Positions 9,952-21,442 are shown, counted from the first letter of the stretch. The stretch is DNA of 64,000 nucleotides from Stentor coeruleus (GCA_001970955.1 MPUH01000291.1:1-64000); one strand, 5' to 3'. Notes: generated by a model not told the origin, from the letters alone. Program-made: numbers and translations.

Positions 9952-12117
9952 ATGGATCCTGTTATAGAAAGACAGAACTGGGAAAAGAACAGTGTAGAAG
10001 TCATTGCAAAACTCAGGAAAATTTCTGTAAATCTTGTGTGGAAAAGCAAGTGTCACGATTTAAATAAAAAATGCGCAATGCTTGAAGAATTTTTGGAAGA
10101 AATAAAGAAAAAGTCTAAAAAAGATAATGAAATATGGGAACTTGAAACTGAACACAGCAGAAAAATTGCTAGGAAATTAGATGAAGAAGTTTATATATGT
10201 AAAAAAAACATTTCGGAACTAGAAGGAATTGATGCTTTATACAAAAAAGAACTTATTGAAAAAGAAAAACTTGTTAAAGCACTTGATGTAGCAAATAAAG
10301 ATAAAAAGTCACTTGAGGATATTGTAGAGATTAACGAAAAAAGAATTTTAGAACTTATTGAGGTGAATCAGAAAAATAATTTAAAAGACTTGGAAGAAAA
10401 TTATCAGATTATCCAAGGAAAACTTTTAAAAACTGAGAGTAAAGTTAATGAACTGACTGGAATTGTTGAAGAAAATAAGAAAATAAATGATGTTATCAGA
10501 TCTGAAAATTTAATGTTATCAGCAAAAACGAAAAATTATGAAGAAAAACTTACACGTTCTAATGATTCTATGTTAATTCTTCAGAATAATCTTCAAGAGA
10601 AAATAGATGAATTGAATAATTTAAAGAATTTATTTGAAAACTATAAAACTTCGATTTTAAATACAAGTGAACAAAAAATGATTGATTTCAAAATATACAT
10701 TAATACAGAAGAATCTTTAAATGATGTGACACTAGTTGATACATTGCGAAAAAAAATTGAAGATCTTGAAACTAAAATATCTCATGAAAACTTTGAGAAA
10801 AAAAAATTAAAATTCTCGTGCAAGGAACTTGAATCTCAAATTAAACAAGCATATAACGAAAAAGAACAGAAAAATAATGAGTTTCAGGCAAAAATATCCT
10901 CATTTGAAAACCAAATACTAAACAAAAAGGCTAAAAATAGAAAACTTTTAAATCATTGTACAGATCTTGAGAAAAAAATAAAAGAAAACTCAATAAGAAT
11001 TCAAGATCTTGAATATAAACTTAACCAACTAATAACCGAATTAGTTTCTAAAAATGAAAGATTATCTATATTTGAGCAAGATTCGAAAAGTTATAATGAT
11101 TTAATATCTAATCTTAATCAAGAAAAATCTATCCTTGAAAGTAGTTTAAAACAAAAAGAAGCTAGGCTTAAATTTTTAGCAGCAAAAATAAATAATTTAG
11201 AAAACCAAGTTACTGATAAAACAAAAGAATTATTAACAAAAGAAAACGAACTTATAAATTCAGATATGCAAATTGATATTCTTAAAAAAAAAATTAATTC
11301 TAATACTTCAAGGATTAAACAAATTGCATCAGACCAAATAGGAACTCAAAAAAAGAAAATTGAATCATTTGAGTCTGAAATTAAAATGCTTAAAGATATG
11401 CTAAAAAGTGTTCAATCAGAACTTAAGTATAAACAGCAAGAAATTTTGAAGATTAAAAAAAGTCCAAAGAAAAAAGAGTTACCATTTGAAGGGTCTCCTT
11501 TGCAAATTATTAAAGCAAGGCCATATGTACCTGAAATAGAGATAAAATCTCACGCTGAACTACTAAAAAATAAGGGATTTAAGAAAAGTTCTTTTAGTAT
11601 ATTCAAGGCTCGTTCCCCTTTTAAAATTTCATCAAAAAAAAATTTTAACGATAGCAATGAAGTTTATGCAACTCTTGAGCATATAGTAAAAGGCTATTTA
11701 ACTTCATTTATCTTGTGTGAAAAAGAAAAGAAAGAACTATTAAAGTACTTTAAAGAAGAAGATCATTTTAATCTTGAAGTTCTTGATAAAAATATTATAA
11801 AATCTAAATGTGATGAAGCAGTTCTTGATACAAGCATTTTAAATATTTATGGGAATGAAGTTGATTATAAGCATTTTGTTGAAATGAATTATCAGAATCA
11901 AATTCAGCAAATCCGCAGAGATCTTGAAATAAATTTTTCTCAAATTCTTCCAGGGACTATAAGTATTTCTGAACTAAAACTAATAAGACTTGCATTAAGG
12001 CCTTTACATCAGCATATATGGGATGTTATTGTGGAAAGGATAAGTGGGGAGTTTAAAAAAGAAGTTGATCTTTACTTCTTAAGACAAATACTCTCACAAA
12101 CTACTATTTCGTTGTAG
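9952..12117 (+). CDS. long coiled-coil protein with C-terminal globular region
   Basis: 721 residues. Residues about 40-510 are near-continuous coiled coil. A Pro/Lys-rich hinge (KKSPKKKELPFEGSP) follows, then a basic linker and a C-terminal globular domain of about 150 residues that ends in FLRQILSQTTISL. The layout resembles Golgi or centrosomal tether proteins, but the final domain is not a clear GRIP domain. It lies 37 bp downstream of another coiled-coil gene, on the same strand. No intron is needed. Function unknown. Confidence 0.8.
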   Translation: MDPVIERQNWEKNSVEVIAKLRKISVNLVWKSKCHDLNKKCAMLEEFLEEIKKKSKKDNEIWELETEHSRKIARKLDEEVYICKKNISELEGIDALYKKELIEKEKLVKALDVANKDKKSLEDIVEINEKRILELIEVNQKNNLKDLEENYQIIQGKLLKTESKVNELTGIVEENKKINDVIRSENLMLSAKTKNYEEKLTRSNDSMLILQNNLQEKIDELNNLKNLFENYKTSILNTSEQKMIDFKIYINTEESLNDVTLVDTLRKKIEDLETKISHENFEKKKLKFSCKELESQIKQAYNEKEQKNNEFQAKISSFENQILNKKAKNRKLLNHCTDLEKKIKENSIRIQDLEYKLNQLITELVSKNERLSIFEQDSKSYNDLISNLNQEKSILESSLKQKEARLKFLAAKINNLENQVTDKTKELLTKENELINSDMQIDILKKKINSNTSRIKQIASDQIGTQKKKIESFESEIKMLKDMLKSVQSELKYKQQEILKIKKSPKKKELPFEGSPLQIIKARPYVPEIEIKSHAELLKNKGFKKSSFSIFKARSPFKISSKKNFNDSNEVYATLEHIVKGYLTSFILCEKEKKELLKYFKEEDHFNLEVLDKNIIKSKCDEAVLDTSILNIYGNEVDYKHFVEMNYQNQIQQIRRDLEINFSQILPGTISISELKLIRLALRPLHQHIWDVIVERISGEFKKEVDLYFLRQILSQTTISL

Positions 12118-12258
12118 CTAATATTTAAATATAGTAAAAAGAGTTTAATTAGCTGTTAGTTGATTTTTATATGTAAAATTTTATATGGAATTATATTGTC
12201 CTATTAATTAGTTTTCTTGATAATATTATGGGTAAATTTAATCTATTCTTATTTTTTT

Positions 12259-15200
12259 CTATTTGGCTTCACTTGGGCTAACTTTGGCGCCTTTCTTAAT
12301 TTTATGGTTTATGAATTCGTTGGAAAGAGCCTCCCTTTCTCTATAACTATGCTGCTTAAGATTCTGATCAGCTGTTTTATTAGAGGATGTTTCAATTACA
12401 ATTGATCTACTAAGAATATTTGTATTTTCTTGGCTTTCATTAATATTCATGCCCAGTTTCAATCTTTTTTTCAAGTATTTTTTCAGTTTTTCTTTCATTT
12501 TAAACTTATTTTTTATTGAAATATAATTCTCTTCAATAAACCTCATGAAAAACACTGCAGCTTCCATAGCTCCTGAAACTGACCCTAAAAGTCCTGTAAA
12601 AATTACAAAAAGACTTTGATTAATATCCCTTACAGTATACATTGCAGAAGTTGCTTGACTCAAATAAATAATAACCATTAATTCAGTAGATATACTAATA
12701 TCTTTTCCATAATATTGTGAGCCACTTTCTATAGCAGATTCCATCGAAATATGATATCCTGTAATTTTACTTGGAAACCTCCTTAAAGATGATCTAAACA
12801 ATGACGGGGTAAGTATAAAAAAAAACTTCGTAGCATCAGGTCCAATAAAAATTTTCTCATCATCTGAAAAAAGTCCAGTAATTATCGAACTATCACTTTC
12901 AGGAATTGATGATTTTGAAGTGATATTAACGAAAATTCCTGAACAATAACTCATGTCTTCTTTCATTTCAATTCTAAAGTTTGCTCCTGGGTCAATCCAA
13001 CAATCTGAACAAGAAAAAACTATTATACATGTATCATCTGAGGTTTTTTCACATGTTATAACATTTTTAGAATTTCCGGAATATTTTATGTTATCATAAG
13101 TGATATAAATAGATTCACTACATACTTCATTATCACTTGAACATGAATCACTATATCTAAACAATTCAACAACAATTGTAAGATCAGTGTAAAAATGGTC
13201 TACTTCTTTTTCTAAAACAACAAGTGGCTGTAAAGTTTTTAATTCGTAAATGTTGTTCCAAAAATACTCTATACCGGCTGAACCGATAAGAATAAACGCA
13301 GAACCATAGAAAAGCAAGGTAAAAACTCCTCCAAATAAAGTTTTCTTTCTCATTATAGGCGTATTGAGTTCATAGTTATGATTATCAACAAAATCATCCA
13401 TCTCTGCAATTTTTTTTCTATAAGCTGAAATTGCCCAAATTATTAAAATCAAAAATACCATTAGCCCGGATATGATTTGAAATTTAAATAATATTGAACT
13501 GTCGAATTTATCATCATAATTCGAAGGTTGATATGTGATAAATTTATTTCTTTGTCTTTTAATTTCTAATGATTTAGATCCAGCTGGACAATAATCATTA
13601 GATGAACATTGTATACATGTTGAAGCACCATAAAGTTCATTAAAATACCCTTTAGGGCAAGGATAACATTGTCTTGATTTTGTTGCACCAATATTACTAT
13701 TATAAGTTCCAGGTTTACATTTAATACATTCTTCATTGCTAAAGTTCTCAGAATAAGTTCCTTTTGGGCATTCTTCACATTGATTACCATTAAGAAAAGT
13801 TCCTGGAGAACAAAGAATACTATTTTTAACTTGTTTAAAAGCATCTTTTAATTCAATATTCCCTAGAGTTGGTTCACGATATGAAGGAATCATGGTTAAA
13901 TAAATACTTACTTTGCTCCCACCAAAAAAATAAAGTTGTGACTTGTGGTAAATAAACGCGGAATTATAATTGTGCAGATCTGTTTTTACATTTATTGTAG
14001 TGTCTTCAAAATCGCAATTGATGTATTTATAAGTAGAATATTGCATGTATCTTCCACCATAGTAAATTAACATATCTCCAATCATTAGAGATATCCCTTG
14101 TGCACCTCCGCTTAACTGTGATTTTGAGTCTGTAAACATCCACCTTTTTGCAGTAAAACTAAAAGACCAATACCCAAAAATGTTATCATATGTTTCTTTA
14201 CAACCAAAAAGCACATTAAAAGAATCATTAAATATCTGACAATTTGCATAAGCTATAGGATAAGGTGAATGAGAAATAAGACTATACTCTTGAGTTCCCA
14301 TATCAAATTTCCATAGTTCACTTGAAAACCCATTATTAGTTTCCCCTCCATAAATATAAATATATGGCATATCATTAACAAGACAAGCTCCTTTTCTTGC
14401 AGTAGGAATAACATAAGACTTTGATATTATCTCTGCCCATATATTAGTCTGTGAATTGTAAATAAATACATCATTAAGTAATCCAGAACTTTCTTCACCT
14501 CCCCAAACTAAAAGTGAATCTCCAAAAGAATCTGATGCACTAAGTTGTCGTGCGCTAGGAATATCTCCTTTATGGCTCATTTGTGCCCATTTTTCTGTTA
14601 GTGAATCAAAAGCCCAAAGATCTTTTAAATAACCACTTATGCTAGTTCCCCCAAAAACATAAAATTTTGTATTTATTTTTTTGAAAATATGATTTGAACG
14701 TGGTTCAGGATACTCATAATTTGGTGTTATTTCAGTTAGACTAGGTTTATTTGCACTTAGTTCTAAAATTTTAAAGTCATTAGCTATAAAATTATAAGTG
14801 CCTCCAAAAATATAATATTTGCTATTAACTTCTGTTAAACTAAAACCTGTTCTGTAATGATCATAGCTCTCTTTAATCTTTTCCCACTGAAAATCACCAG
14901 TAGTTAAATCTACCCTTTTAATCGAATTAATATAAGAATCATCATTATAACCAAAAATCGAATATAAATAATTCCCATCAATAACTGTATTAAATTCTTG
15001 AGGAAGTATTTTATATGATTCATTTGTCACATTTTCCCATTTGTTCTGCTCAAAACTGTATCTATAAAATTCTGGTGGGGTCATTCCATATCCACCTAAA
15101 ACATAAAGATAATTTGAAAAGTACTTAATATTTGGCAGTTCAGCTCCAACAGTTTTAAAGTCTCCATTAGCTTGAATTTCTTCCCATTCTAAATCATCTA

Positions 15201-15762
15201 TTTTAAATCTATATGATTCTTACATAAAAAGTTTATTTGAATATTTCCCTATATCAATCCCTCCATATAAAGCAAGATATTCAACAGAATCTCTTTCATA
15301 ATAGGTATATCCAAATAACATTATAGGGAAAAAAGAATTCCATGATTTTATGAAACTCCATGTCCTTAATATAATATCGTATTCCCATAAGTCAATAAGA
15401 GGTCCATTTTGCCCTGATCCTCCAAATACGTAAATATAATCAGGTTTTGCTTTACTTATATAAATTGCTGCTGAATGTCTTATGCCTAAATAAAAATTAC
15501 TTGGCTGAATGTCAGTCAAAGTGAAAAGAAATGACCATTGTAAGGTTGTTAAGTTAAAAACCCACATGTCATTAAAAATTTTGTAGTGAGTCATGTCTCT
15601 TCCCCCGAAAACAAAAAGAGAATTGTATTTAGAACTAAAAACTGCCGAATGATCTGAGCGAGGGAATGGAGGCATTCCAGTAAATGGCAATCTTGTGATA
15701 TTATATATTTCTCCAGAGATTTCTCTTGGAATCAGGAGATATGCTATTAGAACAAATAACAT
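12259..15762 (-). CDS. large kelch-repeat, Cys-rich, multi-pass membrane protein
   Basis: Two exons joined by a 15 nt intron at 15209-15223, which removes an in-frame stop and gives 1162 residues. The N-terminus is a signal peptide (MLFVLIAYLLIP). Up to about residue 620 there are kelch-type repeats (YIYVFGGSGQNGPLIDLWEY, FYVFGGTSISGYLKDLWAF, LLVWGGEESSGLLNDVFIY), enough for two propellers. A cysteine-rich growth-factor-receptor-like part follows (CEECPKGTYSENFSNEECIKC and two further CxPGxY units), then hydrophobic spans at about 755-775, 810-830 and near 1050, and a basic Ser-rich tail. It looks like a cell-surface adhesion or sensing protein. Ciliates have large families of such Cys-rich surface proteins; this combination with kelch I cannot assign to a named one. 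Confidence 0.88.
15209..15223 (-). other. 15 nt intron (kelch protein)
   Basis: On the minus strand GTAAGAATCATATAG; A at -6. It contains the TAA that otherwise splits the gene. Confidence 0.9.
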
Positions 15763-16106
15763 TTATTATTATAATCATATGAAAAACCACTAATATATTT
15801 TGAAATTTTAATGATAAAGTAATATTATTCATTTGTATACTTTTTATAATTAAGATTCCGATAATAAAATGATAGTTTTATAGATATACTGGAATTAGAT
15901 ACTTGTGCATATAGTATATGATTCCATTTAAAATTATACTCTGATAAATTTTATTATAGAAATCAATATCGGAACTTAAGACAGAAAATCAATTTCCAAT
16001 TTAAGTAAACTTAATGGTAATGAATTTCTAAAAAAAATATTGTTTTCTTATTTGATACTAATAGTATTTCCCTATTATACAGTAAATATTCACCCATTCT
16101 ATTATA
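15763..16106. other. divergent promoter region
   Basis: 344 bp between the kelch gene and an acid phosphatase gene, AT-rich. Both starts are preceded by AT boxes (TATTATAATG on the + strand; AATAATAAATG on the - strand). Nothing else seen. Confidence 0.55.
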
Positions 16107-17729
16107 ATGGGTTTAACTTTTGAAGTATTTTTAGCAGCTACTCTCTTAATTTATTTGTCTTTCACGCATTTTCATTTCAAATCTTATGATCTTGCGCTTA
16201 TCAAAGAAAAAAAATCAGTGAAACTCCACTTGGCCGAGATTTTAAGCACAGAAGATCTGAATGATGTTTTTATTACTAACTTAAAACTATCATCTGATCA
16301 AAGGACTTTAACAAAATCCATATTAACAGATACTAATTATCTATCAGATTTTGTAAATACTAGCAACTTCGAAATAGTCCATCCACATTCATTTGTAAGT
16401 CCAAATTCGATTCAAGATTTCACAAATATTTCTAACATCAATCAAGCACCAAATTTCCCTCTGAATGAAATAACTTCAGAATATAACTTTTGGCGCATAT
16501 ACCCTGAACAAATACATTTATCTTGGACAGAAAATGAATTCGAAATGCGAGTTACATGGGTAACATATATTTACCTTGCTGGAAGGCTTGTGTATAGATC
16601 ATTAATTTGTGATGACGGAAATGGTGCAACTAATTGGACTGAAATCGAAACATCGACTATTTCATTTGATGAAGGAAATAATATGATTCGTATTCAATAT
16701 ATTCATACTGGTGTGATGAAAAACATTAAGGATAATTGTATTTATGAATATATGGTTGGTAATTCATGGTTTTGGAGTGATTTTTATAGTTTTCATGGAA
16801 TAACTCCAAGTTATTCTCGAAATAACAGTTTCAAAAAAGGTGGGGCACGTCTTATTATAATAGGAGATTGGGGTATAGGCATTATAGGGACTTTTACTAA
16901 TGCTTTACTTAAAGAAGATATTGAAAATCGTCAAATAGATGGAATAATACATTTAGGAGACTTAGCTTATGATCTTCAAGAAGATGAAGGTAAAAATGGT
17001 GATAAATTTCTAAACATGATCCAACCTATTGCTGCAAAAGTACCTTATATGACTATACCAGGTAATCATGAATCATCAAAAAATTTTACTCATTATTCTA
17101 CAAGATTTAATATGCCTATTAATAATGCTAATGAAGGCAAAGGATGGTTTTATTCATATAATTTAGGAAAAGCGCATTTTATTATGATGAATTTAGAACA
17201 ATATTATTTAAGTTGGCTTGGTGAATGTATTGAACCACATATAAATTGGCTTATTGAAGATTTAAAAGAAGCACAATTAAATAGAGATATTAGACCTTGG
17301 ATTATATTCATGTCACATAGACCATTTTATTGTTCAACTAATTCTTCTAATTGCTTTAGAGATGTGAAGAAAATCAAATTAATAGAAGAGATATTGTATG
17401 AAAATAAAATCGATTTAGTTTTACAAGCTCATGTTCATAATTATGAAAGAGACTCTCCTGTTTATAATAATACTAACCTTTCAGGACCTAATGATACTGA
17501 ACATTATTATTATTCACCTAAAGCCCCAATATATATTGTTAATGGTAATGCAGGGAATTATGAAGCTCATAATGATCAATTTACTAAGTTAAAGGAAGAA
17601 TGGTTTATTTATGGGACAGTTGATTATGGGTATAGCCGATTAATAGTATTTAATGAGACGCATCTTCATTTTGAGATGTATAGTTCAGAAAAAAATCAGG
17701 AAGTTGATTATTTTTGGATAATTAAGTAG
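16107..17729 (+). CDS. purple acid phosphatase-like metallophosphoesterase
   Basis: 540 residues. The N-terminus is a signal peptide or anchor (FEVFLAATLLIYLSF), then a long non-conserved region, the Fn3-like N-domain (EQIHLSWTENEFEMRVTWV) and the phosphoesterase core: GDWG, GDLAYD, GNHE, SHRPFYCS, and QAHVHNYER. All expected metal ligands are present. It is followed at 440 bp by a close paralogue on the same strand, which points to tandem duplication. Several N-glycosylation sequons (NNS, NTN, NNT) fit a secreted or lysosomal enzyme. Confidence 0.92.
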   Translation: MGLTFEVFLAATLLIYLSFTHFHFKSYDLALIKEKKSVKLHLAEILSTEDLNDVFITNLKLSSDQRTLTKSILTDTNYLSDFVNTSNFEIVHPHSFVSPNSIQDFTNISNINQAPNFPLNEITSEYNFWRIYPEQIHLSWTENEFEMRVTWVTYIYLAGRLVYRSLICDDGNGATNWTEIETSTISFDEGNNMIRIQYIHTGVMKNIKDNCIYEYMVGNSWFWSDFYSFHGITPSYSRNNSFKKGGARLIIIGDWGIGIIGTFTNALLKEDIENRQIDGIIHLGDLAYDLQEDEGKNGDKFLNMIQPIAAKVPYMTIPGNHESSKNFTHYSTRFNMPINNANEGKGWFYSYNLGKAHFIMMNLEQYYLSWLGECIEPHINWLIEDLKEAQLNRDIRPWIIFMSHRPFYCSTNSSNCFRDVKKIKLIEEILYENKIDLVLQAHVHNYERDSPVYNNTNLSGPNDTEHYYYSPKAPIYIVNGNAGNYEAHNDQFTKLKEEWFIYGTVDYGYSRLIVFNETHLHFEMYSSEKNQEVDYFWIIK

Positions 17730-18169
17730 ATAGATTTTTAGGGCATAGTTTTTATTGTTGTAGTCTTTAAGATGTGAAAGCTTTTCAGTCTGTTGGTTTG
17801 GACTTGGTGTATGGGAAAAGGAGAACTGAAAAAAATTTTTTGCTTTGTTTCTTGTTGAAGATTATGGATAACAAGCATCATTATAATTTGACAATAGAAA
17901 AAAAATATTTTATCTTTATAAGGCAATCCTTCTGTGGGTGTGGGAATAATAAAAATATTGGAAGGTGGGATTTTTATATAGCATGTATGCAAGCCAGGAC
18001 TTTTAACTAGCAATCTTTAAGTAGAAATTACGGAGCTTAAGCTACCAAAACCTTAAATAAAAAGCAAAAAAGACTCAAAAAAATCAGAAATTAGTAGTTT
18101 GTATATCAAAAATTTAAGACATATTTACTATTTGCATAGTTAAAACATAAAAAATTTCTAATAATCACA
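17730..18169. other. intergenic between phosphatase paralogues
   Basis: About 440 bp. The first 270 bases are less AT-rich than other spacers here and contain short open frames on both strands (77-91 codons), but their products have no motif, poor composition and no paralogue among the phosphatases. A decayed sequence or an unknown RNA is possible; I see no direct support for either. Confidence 0.4.
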
Positions 18170-19909
18170 ATGTTTTATTTTAGCATTTTATGCCTCTTAT
18201 TAGGAGCATCATCAAGACAAACTCATACACAATTTTTTATGTCAGATACTGAAGAATCTCAAAATAAAACAAAACTGTTTACCCTAACAGATTCAAAGGG
18301 TAACACCCACTCTGCTTACATTGAAGATTTAAATAAAACTCCACAGAAGTGTATATTTTATTCATTAAACAATTCTGAAATGTCATGGACTAATACTATT
18401 CCAACAACACAAGAAAAAGCATATTCATTTCATATAAAAAATCCTAATCTTGGTCCAACAAAAGAATTTTATTCTAAATCTTTTTTTAAAGAATTATTTC
18501 CAAATTTTTCTGATAACCAACCTCCCATTAACAATTATTTTACTCAAAATTACGACAAGGTTTCACCTATTATTTCAGTTCTGGCAACTAATAGCTCATT
18601 ACTAAGTTCGAGTTTTAATATGCCATTAAGAGAAGATCAACCAGGATATTATATATGGTGGCTTTATCCTCAACAAATAAAATTAGCCTGGACAGAAAAT
18701 TCAAATGAAGTAAGAATTTCATGGGTTACATATGTTAATTTTAAACCAAAATTTGCATATAAACAACTTTTTTGTGATGAACTCACTGGGTTTAATGATT
18801 GGCAATTTCCAGATGTCAATACTCAAGATTTCGATGAAGGGAATATAAATCAAAGATATCAAACTGTTCATACAGTTCATATAAAAAAATTAAAAGAAAA
18901 ATGTATTTATGAATACGTTGTTGGAAGTTCTTGTTTTTGGAGTGAAGTTTATTCTTTTAATGGAAGAACTCCTTTTTATAATAAATCAACGACAGAATTA
19001 GAGGGAAACCCAGCTGATTTAATTATTATCGGAGACTGGGGAAATGGAGTTTTAGGAAGTTATACGAATTATTTATTACAAAATGAAATGCAAAGTCGCC
19101 ATATAGATGGGATAATTCATATGGGAGATTTAGCTTATGATCTTCCGACTAATGATGGAAGAGTAGGAGATGATTGGTTTAATATGATTCAACCTATTGC
19201 AGCTAGAATACCTTATATGTGTATACCAGGTAATCATGAAGCATTTAATAATATGTCGCATTTTACTAATAGATTAAGAATGCCTGTAACACCAGAAAAT
19301 CAAGGCACTAATCTTTTTTATAGTTTCAACCTTGGACCAGCTCATTTTACTCTTATTAATACTGAAGCTTATTTTGATGAAAGCCTTTATCCTGGCATAG
19401 AAACACATGACAATTGGTTAATTAAAGATTTAGAACAGGCAAATTTAAATAGAGAAAAAGTTCCTTGGATTTTTGTGTTTAATCATCGAGCTCTTTATTG
19501 TTCTGATGAAAAAAAAGATTGTTATCATTTGACTTTAATTATAAGAGATCATATTGAGGAAATTTTAAATAAAAATTCTGTTGATATTATGTTCCAAGCT
19601 CATGTTCATAATTATGAAAGATGTACTCCTATTTATAATAACACGAAAATTGTAGGAGATTATGATACTTTTAATTATTATTATTCACCTAAAGCACCAA
19701 TATATGTTGTAAACGGGAATGCAGGAAATTTTCAAGCACATAATGATCCATTTAAATCAAATAAGGATGACTGGCATATGTTTGGATCTGAGGATTATGG
19801 ATATGGAAGACTAAAAGTTTATAATAAAACACATGTTTACTATGAACAATTTAGCTCAGAAAAAGGTACGGAAATAGATTATTTTTGGGTAATTAAGAAT
19901 AATAGTTAA
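18170..19909 (+). CDS. purple acid phosphatase-like metallophosphoesterase
   Basis: 579 residues, paralogue of the gene just upstream. Signal peptide MFYFSILCLLLGASSRQ, a variable region with several N-glycosylation sequons, the N-domain (QQIKLAWTENSNEVRISWV) and the core: GDWGNG, GDLAYD, GNHE, FNHRALYC, QAHVHNYER. The catalytic ligands are complete. The SHR of the other copies is NHR here, but the His ligand is kept. The stop codon lies in a 13 bp tandem repeat that supplies extra in-frame stops. Confidence 0.92.
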   Translation: MFYFSILCLLLGASSRQTHTQFFMSDTEESQNKTKLFTLTDSKGNTHSAYIEDLNKTPQKCIFYSLNNSEMSWTNTIPTTQEKAYSFHIKNPNLGPTKEFYSKSFFKELFPNFSDNQPPINNYFTQNYDKVSPIISVLATNSSLLSSSFNMPLREDQPGYYIWWLYPQQIKLAWTENSNEVRISWVTYVNFKPKFAYKQLFCDELTGFNDWQFPDVNTQDFDEGNINQRYQTVHTVHIKKLKEKCIYEYVVGSSCFWSEVYSFNGRTPFYNKSTTELEGNPADLIIIGDWGNGVLGSYTNYLLQNEMQSRHIDGIIHMGDLAYDLPTNDGRVGDDWFNMIQPIAARIPYMCIPGNHEAFNNMSHFTNRLRMPVTPENQGTNLFYSFNLGPAHFTLINTEAYFDESLYPGIETHDNWLIKDLEQANLNREKVPWIFVFNHRALYCSDEKKDCYHLTLIIRDHIEEILNKNSVDIMFQAHVHNYERCTPIYNNTKIVGDYDTFNYYYSPKAPIYVVNGNAGNFQAHNDPFKSNKDDWHMFGSEDYGYGRLKVYNKTHVYYEQFSSEKGTEIDYFWVIKNNS

Positions 19910-19932
19910 GAATAATAGTTAAGAATAATAGA
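19895..19932 (+). repeat. 13 bp tandem repeat over a stop codon
   Basis: Nearly three copies of AAGAATAATAGTT, the first inside the last codons of the phosphatase gene. In the gene frame the repeat yields TAA and then more stops. Confidence 0.8.
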
Positions 19933-20042
19933 TAACTATAGTAAAGCTTTATAAAGAATGAATAAGCAGCAAGAGTAATGAATTCATCGAGCATAAGAAT
20001 AGTCATATTGAATAAAGTAATAGACAAGTGGTTGAATAAAAT

Positions 20043-20669
20043 ATGTCTGAAGGCCAGCCAGACTCTTTATTTAAGCTTCTTATAATCGGTGACTCAGGTG
20101 TCGGCAAATCATGTTTCTTACTACAGTTCATAGAAGGAGATTTTAAAGAAGACCATAATGTGACGATAGGAGTCGAGTATGGTGCAAAAACAGTATCAGC
20201 AGCAGGAAAGCAGATTAAACTACAAATTTGGGACACAGCAGGCCAAGAATCTTTTAGAGCAATCACTCGTAGTTTCTACAGAAATGCTAACGGTGTTATC
20301 TTAATGTATGATCTAACACGGCTTGAAAGCTTCGAAAATCTTGAAGATTGGCTTAGAGAAATTCGCCTAAATTCTGACCCTGAAGTTGTTGTTTATCTAG
20401 TAGGGAATATGCTAGATTTAGCAGATGAAGAAAGAGAAGTTGAAACAAGTGTAGCAGAAAAATTTGCGAATGATAAGAAGTTAGACGGATTTGTCGAAGC
20501 TTCAGCAAAAACTGCCGAAAATGTAGCAGAAGTATTTGTAAAGGTCGCAGAAGTATTATTTAAGAAAAAAATGGAAAAGCAGCCATCGGAAACTAAAAAA
20601 GAGTCAAGTCCAGTGGTCCTTACTCCTACAAAACAAGTCAAAGATGGTGGGAAGAAGAAATGCTGCTGA
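20043..20669 (+). CDS. Rab GTPase, Rab2/4/14-like, with altered NKxD motif
   Basis: 208 residues. P-loop GDSGVGKS, switch I TIGVEYGAKTV, DTAGQESFRAITRSFYR, G5 EASAKT and a C-terminal KKKCC double-cysteine prenylation site are all present. The switch II region and IKLQIWDTAGQESF resemble the Rab2/Rab4/Rab14 group, which acts in ER-Golgi and endosome/phagosome traffic. Odd point: the guanine-specificity motif NKxD reads NMLD (about residue 122), one base away from Lys (ATG for AAG). That usually weakens nucleotide binding. The rest of the gene looks well kept, so this is either a divergent paralogue or a sequence error. Confidence 0.92.
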   Translation: MSEGQPDSLFKLLIIGDSGVGKSCFLLQFIEGDFKEDHNVTIGVEYGAKTVSAAGKQIKLQIWDTAGQESFRAITRSFYRNANGVILMYDLTRLESFENLEDWLREIRLNSDPEVVVYLVGNMLDLADEEREVETSVAEKFANDKKLDGFVEASAKTAENVAEVFVKVAEVLFKKKMEKQPSETKKESSPVVLTPTKQVKDGGKKKCC

Positions 20670-21442
20670 AGATTAAGCACTAAGTAAACCTTCGTTTTAA
20701 AATAGTTTTTATATAGTTAAAATATATTATATCTATGATAATCTATATTTTTCTTAAAATGCTTATATGATATTAATATAATTAAATTTAAAGTAATTTT
20801 AACAGCTACAAACTATATAACAGAAATTGGTAATCTAAATTTTAATTTCAAGATTTTGAATTTTTGAATTTTTTTTCATTATCATGATTATGCAGCTTCT
20901 AACTTTAACTTTTAATATTTACCATTTGTTTTATCTTGTGTAAGTAAAGTTTGAATTAAATAAAAATTAGTTAGTATTACTATTCAGATTTTATTACTTA
21001 TATTATGAAATTCAATTTAAAAGTCATCATGAAAAGAAAATCTATTCACATTTTTCAAGTTTACCAAGAAAAAATTTCAGTTAAATCTTAAATTATTCGA
21101 TAATCTTCAATAGTATTAACTAAAAAATTAATCCTTCATACTTACATATAATTCTAAAATATACACAAAGCATTACTTTCTTCTTATTTTCTTTGAACTT
21201 CCTTACACCAAAAAGTTTCCTCTTTAATAAACCTAATTCCATATTCTATATCATACCATCCTATAATCAAAATGCTTACTTATTTAATATCTTTTCACTT
21301 AATCTTAAGTTTAAATATCAATATACAAAGCCTATCTTTCAAATACTCCTCAAATCTAAATTTCAGTTTCCCGTGATCATTCTCTTCTCATGTGGAAAAT
21401 CTCAACCTCAATAGACGAAAATGAAATCATTAGTCTTATAAG
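20670..21442. other. intergenic upstream of RACK1 pseudogene
   Basis: AT-rich. A 73-codon open stretch at 21193-21414 has no ATG start and no motif. The first WD blade expected for RACK1 is not recognisable here, so the decayed copy seems truncated at its 5' side. Confidence 0.5.

Noticed and set aside
13566-13844. A Cys/Leu-rich 92-codon frame on the minus strand
   Set aside because: It is a shifted reading of the Cys-rich repeats of the kelch protein gene.
21193-21414. A 73-codon open stretch before the RACK1 copy
   Set aside because: No ATG start, no motif, and a composition expected from AT-rich spacer DNA.
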